A model generated the notes under the pieces. It searched no databases, was not told where the DNA came from, and was given only the letters and a program-made list of their open reading frames with translations. This document shows, in pieces, positions 25,911-33,195 of a DNA stretch of 33,195 bases. The first letter of the stretch is position 1, and the number at the start of each line of letters is the position of its first letter. The DNA is from Ferirhizobium litorale (GTDB taxonomy: Bacteria; Pseudomonadota; Alphaproteobacteria; Rhizobiales; Rhizobiaceae), in the NCBI GenBank assembly GCA_030028905.1, contig JALDYZ010000025.1, positions 1-33,195 on the forward strand, given 5' to 3'. Both the position numbers and the translations under genes were made by a program.

Positions 25911-27125
25911 TTAGCCGGTCCCCTGTACCGGTTTCCCGTTCAATCTCAACAGCGCCATCAGCATCGGCCCCAGCGAAAACTCGCCGCGTGCAGCCTTGCG
26001 TGTCAGATCGCGCAGATAACCGCCGGCCGAGTTGATATGCCCTCCCCTTTCGAGGATGCAGGCAATGGCGATGGCCGCATGCTCCGGCCCCATCACCTCG
26101 CAGGCCTCCTGGTAGGCGGACGGACTGACACCAAGCGTCGATCGAACCACGACCGCCGCGGTCATCAGCTCGCGCCAGTTCGAAATCGCGCCGCCGGGGC
26201 CATACATGGCGATCTCCGGGCAGGCTCGCAGCACCATGCCCAATGGGAACGCCTTGATCGTCTCCCGCAGGGGTTCCCTGGTTGGCACTGCCGGTTCGCC
26301 CTGCTCACCTTCAGAGCAAGGTTCAAGTTCATAGCTGGATTCGGTATTTGAATTCTGTATGTGGTGACGGTATTCGTCACCATTGGTGCCGGTTTTTTGA
26401 GAAATAAGCTGCATTTCCAGGATGTTGGTGATTTCCTCGTGCAGCATCGTCAATTCTTCGAGACATGCGGACAGCGCCTGGTCCGTCTTTGCCCGCGATA
26501 GCCGGCCAATCGCCGCGAGATAGTGCGTCTCGATAAGCCCCCAGTCACCGGAAGCTCCCTCCTCGATGGCTGCCGTGATCAGCTTGCGGATATCACGGCG
26601 GCACAGCGAAATGCGTTCCTTGGTGATCTTTAGCCGGCGACGATCCTCGGCTACCTGCTGTGCCATCTGCGCCAATTCTTCCGAACGTGCCAGCAACGGC
26701 GCCAGACTGAAGCCGTAGGCCGCCTCGATCTCGCCATCCCTGCCCTTTCGCGCATAACGCTTGCCGTTCGGACTGTCGTTGCGATGAATCAGGCCAGCAT
26801 CCACCAGCAGCGCCAGGTTTTCCCGCAGCGTTGTGCCGGCAATGCCGTTCGCCCGCGCCGAAAGCTGCGCATTCGACGGAAAGACAATCATATTGTTGTC
26901 GTCGCTCAATTCCGTTTCCGGATAAAACGACAGCAAGGCGTTCAGGACCGCGAAAGCCCGGTCACGCAGACCCAACAACGAGCGCGCGTCACAGGCGTCG
27001 CGATAGACCTTCCACTTGTCGGCTGATTTGCCATGCTTGATTTTGGCCGACTCGAACTGCCCTTTCACCAGGGCAAGCTTCATCGGCCGCCGCCCGAAGG
27101 GCGTCGTCACAGTCCCACTCTGCAT
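25911..27125 (-). CDS. repC: Plasmid replication initiator RepC
   Basis: A 404-residue RepC, the initiator that in repABC plasmids binds an origin lying within its own coding sequence. It has the family pattern: an N-terminal winged-helix region (about residues 50-130, LLGLRDRAFAVLNALLSFYP, SNAQLSARANGIAGTTLREN and LALLVDAGLIHRNDSPNGKR) and a long helical middle. A low-complexity linker near residues 250-285 follows, then a C-terminal domain (about 300-400) ending AGGYLRDLTRKAARGEFSLG. Full length with no frameshift. It is separated from repB by 170 bp carrying the antisense RNA. RepC level usually sets copy number, with the antisense RNA as the main brake. Confidence 0.97.
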   Translation of the reverse strand: MQSGTVTTPFGRRPMKLALVKGQFESAKIKHGKSADKWKVYRDACDARSLLGLRDRAFAVLNALLSFYPETELSDDNNMIVFPSNAQLSARANGIAGTTLRENLALLVDAGLIHRNDSPNGKRYARKGRDGEIEAAYGFSLAPLLARSEELAQMAQQVAEDRRRLKITKERISLCRRDIRKLITAAIEEGASGDWGLIETHYLAAIGRLSRAKTDQALSACLEELTMLHEEITNILEMQLISQKTGTNGDEYRHHIQNSNTESSYELEPCSEGEQGEPAVPTREPLRETIKAFPLGMVLRACPEIAMYGPGGAISNWRELMTAAVVVRSTLGVSPSAYQEACEVMGPEHAAIAIACILERGGHINSAGGYLRDLTRKAARGEFSLGPMLMALLRLNGKPVQGTG

Positions 27126-27185
27126 TGTCCTTCACCTTCCAAAAGGCAAAAGAAATCCGCTCACCAAAAACGGTGCCAAAGACTC

Positions 27186-27214
27186 TTGACTGCGATTCGT
27201 GGAAATGCGATTCT
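27186..27214 (+). promoter_or_regulatory. Promoter of the putative antisense RNA
   Basis: TTGACT (27186-27191) as -35 and GATTCT (27209-27214) as -10, spaced 17 bp, on the strand opposite to repABC. Transcription would start near 27221 and run into the terminator at 27239-27280. Confidence 0.55.
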
Positions 27215-27220
27215 CGATCT

Positions 27221-27280
27221 TGCTACAGAATACGAGAGAGGCTTCCACCTCGGGCGACCGATTGGGGGCCTTTTTCTTTT
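27221..27280 (+). ncRNA. Counter-transcribed antisense RNA of the repB-repC intergenic region
   Basis: repABC plasmids carry a small counter-transcribed RNA of roughly 50-60 nt between repB and repC that blocks repC translation. Here the promoter at 27186-27214 and a strong terminator ending in TTTTTCTTTT predict a transcript of about 55 nt from near 27221. The exact ends are inferred. The RNA would pair with the repC leader transcribed from the other strand. Confidence 0.7.
27239..27280 (+). terminator. Intrinsic terminator of the antisense RNA
   Basis: AGGCTTCC (27239-27246) pairs with GGGGGCCT (27264-27271), including two G-T pairs. An inner TCGG/CCGA stem closes on the loop GCGA, and a T-rich tail (TTTTTCTTTT, 27271-27280) follows. 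In the opposite direction the same hairpin lies in the repC leader. Confidence 0.7.
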
Positions 27281-27295
27281 GCGGCTATTCTCCTG

Positions 27296-28324
27296 TTACT
27301 GCGGCTTTGATTTCCTGAAGGCTTCGTAGAGGCTTTCCAGTTGACTGGTGATGAATTCTGCAAACATTGGGCCTTCAGGCGCTTCAATGGCAATCACACC
27401 CTTTTTCGCAGATTTCTTGAATGTGACGCTGACCGTTCCGTCACCAGGCGCCCAGGTTGCGAGAGCTGTGTCTTTCGGGACTACTAGTGGTGACTTTTCT
27501 GGCTGCTTCGCAAGACTATTAACGACCGCCTGGAAGCGCTCCTCGCTGGTTCTTTTGCGCATGTCTTCGCTTAACAACATCGTCAGCAGGACGTCGAGCT
27601 CCGCGCGCTGCAGATTCTCCGCCAGATCCATCCAACGACGGCGACCCACGTCCGACGCAGCGCCTATGGCTTCAATCAAATTGAGCGGCACCAGGTTGAT
27701 CACGCTCAGCATTTTCGACAAGGCCGCTTTATCTACGCCAAGAGCAGCCATGATGATGTCGCGCGTGAAAGCCCGTTCTTCGAGCCGCGACGCAAACAGC
27801 GCGCGTTCGATATAAGAGAGATTGGTCCGTGTGTTGTTCTCCTGCCCCTGACTGACGACAAGCTGATCATCACTCAAGTCACGGACAACCGCCTTTACTT
27901 TCACACCCAGATCCCGGACGACCGCCAGACGGCGATGACCATACGCAACCTGATAGCGCCCCTTAGCGTCGGGGTGTGGACGTACTAGAATGGGGACCTG
28001 CTGTCCGTGTTCCTTTATCTGCTGGCTCAGTTTAACAAGCTCCGCGGCATCGATCGCAATACGGTCGCGAACGAAAGATCCGTCGATTGTTGCAGGATCG
28101 AGCTCGACGATGGCAATGCCTTCAGCCAGTTGCTTTTCCAGGTTCTGCGCGCGCTCCATCTTTGAAGTGATGTTGCCGAGTGTCTTGGTAATACCACCAA
28201 CCGGGCTCCCATTGCGCAGAGGAGGCACAAGGCCTGCGATTGGCCTGGAACCGACGATCGGTGCTTGATCTTGGGTCGGCGGGATCAGGTCGTCGGAAAC
28301 CCCAATCAGATTTTTGCGGGCCAT
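27296..28324 (-). CDS. repB: Plasmid partitioning protein RepB (ParB family)
   Basis: A 342-residue ParB-family centromere-binding protein. The N-terminal ParB nuclease-like (CTP-binding) fold spans about residues 75-165. It includes VPILVRPHPDAKGRYQVAYG, the HRR box at 130-132 (GHRRL) and ENNTRTNLSYIERALFA (162-178). A helix-turn-helix for parS recognition follows at about 185-215 (DIIMAALGVDKAALSKML). The start is 3 bp after the repA stop, so the two are co-translated. It should load at the parS-like palindromes upstream of repA and cooperate with RepA in segregation and autorepression. Confidence 0.97.
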   Translation of the reverse strand: MARKNLIGVSDDLIPPTQDQAPIVGSRPIAGLVPPLRNGSPVGGITKTLGNITSKMERAQNLEKQLAEGIAIVELDPATIDGSFVRDRIAIDAAELVKLSQQIKEHGQQVPILVRPHPDAKGRYQVAYGHRRLAVVRDLGVKVKAVVRDLSDDQLVVSQGQENNTRTNLSYIERALFASRLEERAFTRDIIMAALGVDKAALSKMLSVINLVPLNLIEAIGAASDVGRRRWMDLAENLQRAELDVLLTMLLSEDMRKRTSEERFQAVVNSLAKQPEKSPLVVPKDTALATWAPGDGTVSVTFKKSAKKGVIAIEAPEGPMFAEFITSQLESLYEAFRKSKPQ

Positions 28325-28327
28325 CCC

Positions 28328-29521
28328 TTATTTCCTTCCCCAGGTCGACTTAATCAGGGCTTCGACCTCCGAATTCACAGCATTCAGAGAGTCGATAGCG
28401 CGGTCATAGGTTCCTCGCGTGAACTGCGCGCGATCAACCTCATACAAAGTCTGCTTCGTGACCCCGGCGTCCGAAATCGCAGTGGATTTCAACATCGGGT
28501 TTTGAAGCATGCGATTGCCGAAGATTGCCCGCATGAAGCCAGTCATCTGAGACTGCGGCCCATCATTCGGCTCGTATCGCGTAACGAGATAGCGCATCCA
28601 ATCATAGCTCGTGCGCCCGCCTGCCCGTTCAACGATGGACATGAGATCACTCGTCATCGAGAGAAACTGCGACATCGACATGACATCGAGCATTTGGGGA
28701 TGAATAGTAATCAGCACAGATGTCGCCGCGCAAAGTGCAGACATGGTCAGAAAGCCAAGCTGCGGAGGGCAATCGATAACAACCAGGTCGTACAGGGTCT
28801 CTATCTGTCCCAACACCTCACCGATCCGGGCAAAGAACATCGTCTCAGTCGAGCCGGCAGCCATAAGGCGAGGTGTCTCATGCTCGAATTCCATCAGTTC
28901 AAGGTTGCCGGGCACGATGTGAAGGTTCGGTGTATACGTAGCGCGGACGATCTCGGAAATCGAGATCGGATACTCATAGCGGATCGCGCCATAGAGTGTT
29001 TCGCCCTCGCCGACATCAAGTTCCGGTTGATGTCCAAACATCGCAGACAACGACGCCTGCGGATCAAGATCGACGGCGAGAGTACGATAGCCACGTAGCG
29101 CCATGTATTGTGCCAAGTGCGCCGACGTCGTCGTCTTTCCCGAACCTCCCTTGAAGTTCATCACCGCGACGACCTGGAGTTTTTCACCGTCTCGGCGCCC
29201 AGGAACGTACTTCGGAATCCCGTTTTTCTCATCGAGCATTTGCCGGATAAGGTTCATGTCCGCCGGTGTATACATACGCCGTCCGTTCGCCAGCGGCTCA
29301 GGCACGTTGAATTCGGCGGCGATTTGCCGGAGATATCCTTCACCGATTCCAATCAGGGACGACGCTTCCGCCGGTGAAAACTGGCGAATCGATTTTTGCG
29401 ATGTCGGCGGGAAAACGCGAGCCTGATGCAGTTGTAACTGCCGCTGCAATTCCTGAGCATCTGTCGCCAGCATCGACGGCAAATGTTCTTGATGGGATCT
29501 GGTGTTCAATGTCAGCAGCAT
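28328..29521 (-). CDS. repA: Plasmid partitioning ATPase RepA (ParA family)
   Basis: A 397-residue ParA-type ATPase. Residues 45-100 form a MerR-like DNA-binding region (SPAEASSLIGIGEGYLRQIA with GRRMYTPADMNLIRQML). The deviant Walker A KGGSGKTT lies at 124-131, DLDPQ at 151-155, and the second Walker motif LVVIDCPPQLGF further on. I chose ATG 29521 because GGGGAA precedes it. An in-frame TTG at 29542 has poorer support. RepA drives segregation of RepB-parS complexes and represses the operon. First gene of repABC. Two parS-like sites lie 100-190 bp upstream. Confidence 0.97.
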   Translation of the reverse strand: MLLTLNTRSHQEHLPSMLATDAQELQRQLQLHQARVFPPTSQKSIRQFSPAEASSLIGIGEGYLRQIAAEFNVPEPLANGRRMYTPADMNLIRQMLDEKNGIPKYVPGRRDGEKLQVVAVMNFKGGSGKTTTSAHLAQYMALRGYRTLAVDLDPQASLSAMFGHQPELDVGEGETLYGAIRYEYPISISEIVRATYTPNLHIVPGNLELMEFEHETPRLMAAGSTETMFFARIGEVLGQIETLYDLVVIDCPPQLGFLTMSALCAATSVLITIHPQMLDVMSMSQFLSMTSDLMSIVERAGGRTSYDWMRYLVTRYEPNDGPQSQMTGFMRAIFGNRMLQNPMLKSTAISDAGVTKQTLYEVDRAQFTRGTYDRAIDSLNAVNSEVEALIKSTWGRK

Positions 29522-29590
29522 CTCAATTCCCCAACTGCGCAATTTTTCGTATATTTAGCAAAACTACGCAGACAGAGTATGCCCCGATTC

Positions 29591-29612
29591 GTAAACAATT
29601 TACAAACGTTTA
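29591..29612. promoter_or_regulatory. AT-rich inverted repeats upstream of repA, possible RepA operator
   Basis: GTAAA (29591-29595) with TTTAC (29599-29603), followed at once by the palindrome AAACGTTT (29604-29611). They lie 70-90 bp upstream of the repA start, between the gene and the first parS-like site. RepA proteins repress their operon from operators in this position, but the exact site is not proven here. Confidence 0.35.
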
Positions 29613-29620
29613 ACTATGGC

Positions 29621-29644
29621 TCCGGTTGTCCGCGGACAACCGGA
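29621..29644. promoter_or_regulatory. parS-like centromere site 1
   Basis: The 16-bp core GTTGTCCGCGGACAAC (29625-29640) matches the repABC-type parS pattern GTT...GC...AAC. It sits inside a perfect 24-bp palindrome covering the whole interval (arms TCCGGTTGTCCG and its complement). It is the expected RepB binding site upstream of repA. Confidence 0.85.
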
Positions 29645-29692
29645 GTTGCACACAAGCTATCGAATATCTCGTTTGAATTTCGCCAGGATCGA

Positions 29693-29708
29693 GTTGTCCG
29701 CGGACAAC
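29693..29708. promoter_or_regulatory. parS-like centromere site 2
   Basis: A second exact copy of GTTGTCCGCGGACAAC, 68 bp from the first. Here only the 16-bp core is palindromic. Repeated sites near repA are common in repABC cassettes and allow RepB complexes to spread or bridge. Confidence 0.85.
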
Positions 29709-29739
29709 AAGCAGAGGAGTCTATGCAGCCCTACGCTGG

Positions 29740-29945
29740 CTGAAGGCACAACTGGATGGCACAATCGAAGTTTCCGAACCTGAACTGGCGCGAAGTCTGA
29801 CCGACCTTGGTCTTCTTGATGAGTATCGACTGCATCTCCATCCCGTCGTGCTTGGACGCGGCAAGCCGTTCTTCACCGGCCCACGACCGCCGCTGCGCCT
29901 CGTGGCGAGAGATCGAATTGGCGGAGATGCAGCCCCGATGGTCGA
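29740..29945 (+). pseudogene. Dihydrofolate reductase-like (RibD C-terminal) protein, C-terminal fragment
   Basis: About 67 codons of the C-terminal part of a RibD_C/DHFR-family protein: LKAQLDGTIEVSEPELARSL, TDLGLLDEYRLHLHPVVLGR and GKPFFTGPRPPLRLVARDRI. The normal N-terminal NADPH-binding half is missing, and the frame begins right after the parS region. The end diverges after GGDA. The fragment has no start codon of its own and cannot be functional. It marks a deletion junction beside the replication cassette. Confidence 0.65.
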
Positions 29946-30032
29946 CAGCACCTCGTCTCTGCATGTTTGCATTGGTCGCGAGAGAACCTGCGCGCAATCG
30001 ACAGATGACATTCTGCTGGCAAGGTCAACTTG

Positions 30033-30104
30033 GTGTCGGTTCGTCGGCTAGTGATGGCATCCGGCTACATTGTAGTGGCGGTGTCTGACCTGGCGCCCTA
30101 CCGG
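30033..30104 (+). repeat. Imperfect direct repeat A, copy 1 (72 bp)
   Basis: Aligned by eye without gaps to 31367-31438: 59 of 72 positions agree. Both start GTGTCGGTTCGTCGGCTAG and end in GCCNNNCCGG-like sequence after GGCGGTGTCTGACCT. Read on the minus strand, copy 1 is open (GRAPGQTPPLQC then RMPSLADEPT), while copy 2 has a stop. Confidence 0.75.
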
Positions 30105-30384
30105 CGCTGGCCACCCCGCCAATTTCGATGGTGTTCTGCGAACGTTTCGATTCAGCGTGAACACTGATCCCCGTTCGGACATCCCTGGCGAGTTGGCGAA
30201 TTCTCTCCGCAAACTCGGAAGCATCGAACGAACATATCCTGTTTGTTGCACCGTCGCCAAGCTGGTCTCGATACGGGAGAAGCGTTCCCGAAGGCTGGAG
30301 CAGAACAGCTCCTGTTCTGTCCCTCGAAGCGGCAGTATTCTGAGACCGCACTATCGCCTGTTTTTCTTCGCCACCCCAAGGAGT

Positions 30385-30990
30385 TCAGAAAGCGGCCAAC
30401 AACCTTCGTTTCGGCGCCGCTACAATGCCGCGATTAGATGTTCTCCGTCTGGAGGAGACTGTAGCCGGCTCGACCGTCGGCCGCTGGAGTTGCTCCGCAC
30501 AGTACGAAGTTCGATTCGAAGCTTTGGCTGCCACGGACGTAGTGGATGCACTGGCCCATTGAATTGCCGCGCTTTCGCTACGCACTTTGGAGATATGGTC
30601 GATATGCGCCATCTCCCTGTCAAAGGCTGGGCTGCTCAAACAATCGTGACCCTTGAAAGAAGTCCTGTAGATCAAGCCCCTTGAACTCAGCGATGCCAGC
30701 AGTTTCCGCACCTTGCCCCGAATACATAGCATTCCGCCTGCCAAACTGTACTCATTCGCCGAAATCGGCTCTTGGCAGTAGTACAGGAAATCGAGCAGCG
30801 TGACGTAGGCGCCGCGCTCTTCCAACGTAAGTTTGCTAAAAACCTCTAACTCCTCGCGATGAAATCGTCGATCGAATGAAAGGAGCGAATAGCCATTGGG
30901 TGCAATCCGAGGACAAAGTAAATCGTGCGACAGGCTCGGAAACCAATTAGCCGCGCTAGGCGTGCTTTGGAAAGACTGATTGAATATAAG
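30385..30990 (-). pseudogene. Open frame resembling a DUF1376/YdaU-like protein, no start codon
   Basis: The minus-strand frame is open from about 30990 to the stop at 30385, roughly 200 codons. Its middle part, with SFDRRFHREELEVFSKLTLE, ERGAYVTLLDFLYYCQEPIS and GKVRKLLASLSSRGLIYRTS, is protein-like. It recalls the N-terminal DUF1376 (YdaU-type) domain found in phage and plasmid replication-associated proteins. No ATG, GTG or TTG precedes the conserved part in frame. The last 70 residues are Ser/Arg-rich and look like read-through. I treat it as a relic, and the family assignment is tentative. Confidence 0.35.
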
Positions 30991-30999
30991 CTCTTATCG

Positions 31000-31031
31000 A
31001 TATTCTCATAGAGGCCCGCTGGGCGTCGTTT
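31000..31031 (+). repeat. Imperfect direct repeat B, copy 1
   Basis: ATATTCTCATAG at the start and GGGCGTCGTTT at the end correspond to ATATTCCCATAT and GAGCGTCGTTT at 31540-31571. The intervening bases are also mostly shared. About 18 bp upstream of each copy are alignable with small gaps. Confidence 0.5.
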
Positions 31032-31366
31032 GTAGTTGCACCAACGCACTCTCAGCCTTCCTCGCGCAAAACAGAGGGATACGGCGCGCGGATATTTTTC
31101 GATTTATCTTCTGTTTCTCGAGCGCATTTTAGCGAGATTTTGGTCATTTTTTGGGAAAATTCGAAAAAGCTGGCGGCAGGGTAGGGGTTGCGGAGCAGGG
31201 GCCGCACTGCACATCGCCTTGAACAACTGGCGCATCGGAGCGATACGCAAAGCGGCCGACCGTGCCCCCTGAGATGGCGAGATCCCTCAACGCGATAGAC
31301 AGACCCGCGCAGCTGGCTCACAATCATCGATTGACAATCCCCAAACTACCGTTAAAGTTGTCTTTC

Positions 31367-31438
31367 GTGTCGGTTCGTCGGCTAGCATTGGCATCCGGCG
31401 AGTTCACAGAGGCGGTGTCTGACCTAGCGCTCTGCCGG
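31367..31438 (+). repeat. Imperfect direct repeat A, copy 2 (72 bp)
   Basis: Second copy of the repeat at 30033-30104, same length and orientation. The greatest divergence is in the middle (31400-31412). Confidence 0.75.
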
Positions 31439-31539
31439 CACGCTCTCACAATTCGCAAACCCGTAACCCTTCAGCAATCTCGAAGCCCGACTTGGCTCTG
31501 CGCGCCTCCAACCCGTCAACAGTAATTAACTCATTCCGA

Positions 31540-31571
31540 ATATTCCCATATTGGCTCACTGAGCGTCGTTT
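31540..31571 (+). repeat. Imperfect direct repeat B, copy 2
   Basis: Second copy of 31000-31031, in the same orientation and the same order relative to repeat A. The A-to-B distance is 173 bp here against 967 bp for the first pair. Confidence 0.5.
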
Positions 31572-31848
31572 TCTGTCGCCCCCTAGTCTGGGTGCGAAAT
31601 CTCAACGGAACGCGCTCCATGGACTTCCCCGGCAGAATTAGGGCCTATCCTATCTGCGGGCCACCCGGGGTTCTGCCTTCAACTCCAAGATTGGGTCGCC
31701 ATGACGGATGAAGCAGATCAAACCCCTGGTCGTATCCTCCTCTACCATCAGATATTTGTTTCTATATCTTATTCTGGTTCTGGTATTACAACACAATTGC
31801 CAATACCTTTTCATTGTTTTTATTTGTGTTTTTCGATGTCGTCGCGAA

Positions 31849-31892
31849 GTTTTCAAACGATTTTCGCGGCGTTTTCGGCTCGTTTTCATCCA
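31849..31892 (+). repeat. Four TTTTC motifs phased at exactly 11 bp
   Basis: GTTTTC at 31849, ATTTTC at 31860, GTTTTC at 31871 and GTTTTC at 31882 give three consecutive 11-bp steps, about one helical turn each. Phased T tracts can curve DNA. The array is in a T-rich non-coding stretch. Confidence 0.6.
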
Positions 31893-32442
31893 AAATTTGT
31901 CCGTACCTGAGCATTCGGCGGGGCAGGGGAATGTGACCTGAAGGTTGAGCGGAGACCCTTAAGGATCCTTGTCGCCGGCGACCCATCGGGATTGCAATCA
32001 TCAACCCGTGCTAACAGCAGCCCTGAGTCAGAACTCACCGTTGCCTAGCAACACAAAATCCGCTGCACGGGCTATCATATCTTGGCCCCAACTCGTGTGC
32101 GGGCTTCGGCCAGTGAAGCCAGGCTCACGCATGACGCGCGCGTTGGGCTTGGACACAAAATGCGTCTTTGCCGGTCATTCACGCCTAGCTTGTGATCTGG
32201 CACGAGAACAATGACCCGTAACTTTCTGATTTCTTGTGTTTATACCTCCTCGCTCAGAAGCACCAACCAGTGATAGAATTTTGGAAGTGCGTCACTTTCG
32301 CTGCCATTGTTTCGCGTTTTTTGTCCCAATGAAATAGGGCACATTATATCATATTTACAATTAGATATGCGAACGCGTCCTTAAAAACGCGCGCTTGCAC
32401 TCACAGCGTGTTGTTCCGCTTTTCAGGAACATTTTGCCCGAT

Positions 32443-32853
32443 TTATTGCCACCATGAAGGGAAATGCAGTATTTTCGACCACGAATGGGTCGATTGCGCC
32501 TTCACGATCATCACCCACGTCGCCCCGGGCATGCCGCCAAATGCCAAGTATGCCGTCATCAGTCCGCCGGTTAGAATTACGGCTGTCGAAGACAAGGCTT
32601 GCAGCAGGATCCCGGCGCCGACCAATTGCGCAAATAGGTAGAGCAGGCTCACCACAAGGGATGTTCCCGCCATGACCACCCGCACGACGGGATCGGGAAA
32701 GCGCCGTGACAAAACCTCGGCGAGCGTGAACGCACCGCCATTGCGCAAGCGTTCTGCCAGCAGAAACAGCAGCGGCAGGAATGAAAAGATCGCCGCCACC
32801 AAAATCAAGGTACCATCGAACCCGTACAGATAGACGATCACCCGGCTTTGCAT
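32443..32853 (-). pseudogene. Sodium:solute symporter (ActP-like) fragment
   Basis: About 118 residues match the middle of a sodium:solute symporter of the acetate permease type. They include LPLLFLLAERLRNGGAFTLA, EVLSRRFPDPVVRVVMAGTS, LVVSLLYLFAQLVGAGILLQ and AYLAFGGMPGATWVMIVKA, with three hydrophobic helices. Full proteins have about 13 helices and 500 or more residues. Homology stops at about 32495, the last 16 codons are unrelated, and the upstream side also lacks the normal N-terminus. Non-functional relic. Confidence 0.7.
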
Positions 32854-33195
32854 CGATTGCTTGTTACGAAAGATGAGCTCGATTGGCCTTCTCGCGCGAG
32901 TTGCATGCGGTGAACCTCTGCCTCAGCGGCGTAGCCCTGAGAATTCATGCGAACATGCGCGGGTCTGTCGGGACGAACAGGATGTTGCCGCTGCGCGAAG
33001 CACCGCGACGAAACGCGTCGAACATGTCTTTGAACAGGGCCGGGAGTTCCGCAGGTTCCGGCCTTGGCCGACGCGACCGGTATCAGCAGCTGAAGCGGGC
33101 TTGAAAAAGTCAGTCTGCCCCGGGGAATTGCCCGCCCAGGTATTCCTCGCTGACATAGTGCGGGTATTCGGACTTGGCAGCCCTTGCGATGCTCT
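32854..33195 (-). other. Coding-like debris in shifting frames
   Basis: On the minus strand near the window edge a frame reads SIARAAKSEYPHYVSEEYLG and GQFPGAD, then a stop at about 33110. Another frame at about 33060-32945 reads PALFKDMFDAFRRGASRSGN and ILFVPTDPRMFA before a stop. Both look like real protein sequence but I do not recognise the family. They could be one gene broken by frameshifts. Confidence 0.35.

Larger units (their letters stand above)
31032..32442. other. Region without a supportable gene
   Basis: About 1.4 kb holds only short frames with no recognisable domain. It includes the second copies of repeats A and B, an AT-rich tract at 31110-31165, a T-rich phased array at 31849-31892, a GTTGC/GCAAC hairpin near 32039, and an AT-rich stretch around 32335-32375. 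It looks like non-coding or fully decayed DNA. Confidence 0.5.

Noticed and set aside
28265-29098. 277-codon plus-strand frame opposite repA
   Set aside because: Shadow frame. repA on the other strand has Walker motifs and expected length.
31650-32004. Minus-strand Lys/Arg/Asn-rich frames across the T-rich stretch
   Set aside because: Composition is explained by the phased T tracts. No start signal or domain.

Overview
The window looks like part of a large plasmid or chromid of a Rhizobiales alphaproteobacterium (Rhizobium/Agrobacterium/Sinorhizobium type). The main evidence is a complete repABC replication-partition cassette at the right (25911-29521, minus strand). It has two parS-like palindromes upstream of repA and a probable antisense RNA between repB and repC. 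GC-rich coding sequence and IS6, IS5 and IS30 relics fit the same picture. No rRNA, tRNA, CRISPR array or conjugation gene was recognised.

Layout. (1) 1-5275 is a decayed accessory segment. It holds an IS6-family end, an AraC-type regulator cut by that IS, a possible degenerate group II intron 3' end, one intact secreted DUF1254/DUF1214 protein gene, an IS5-family relic and a second, frameshifted IS6-family copy in opposite orientation. (2) 5276-10416 (minus) is an RbsB/RbsA/RbsC-type sugar ABC operon with a DUF2291 lipoprotein gene and a DeoR-family regulator. (3) 10855-12871 (plus) carries a TIM-barrel sugar isomerase-like gene, then an FMN riboswitch and ribB. (4) 12926-17289 (minus) is a second sugar ABC operon (permease, binding protein, ATPase) ending in an SDR dehydrogenase. 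(5) 17501-22636 (plus, divergent from 4) encodes a two-subunit transketolase, an FGGY kinase, a SorC-family regulator and a second SDR. (6) 22637-25910 holds an IS30 relic, a truncated gene, a tyrosine recombinase, a HigBA-like toxin-antitoxin pair and two small hypothetical genes. (7) 25911-29708 is the repABC cassette. (8) 29709-33195 is pseudogene debris with duplicated segments.

How it works together. Regions 2-5 read as one sugar-catabolic island: two binding-protein transporters, an isomerase, a ketose kinase and a split transketolase. This set matches the published non-oxidative D-apiose route (apiose to apulose to apulose 4-phosphate, then a two-subunit transketolase). That substrate is an inference from gene content, and another branched or short-chain sugar or polyol is possible. 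Three TTTATTCA/TGAATAAA elements, two in the divergent 17.3-17.5 kb promoter region and one just before the SorC gene, are candidate SorC operators. A PurR/LacI-type palindrome lies in the other divergent promoter region. The replication cassette, recombinase and toxin-antitoxin pair are the maintenance module of the replicon.
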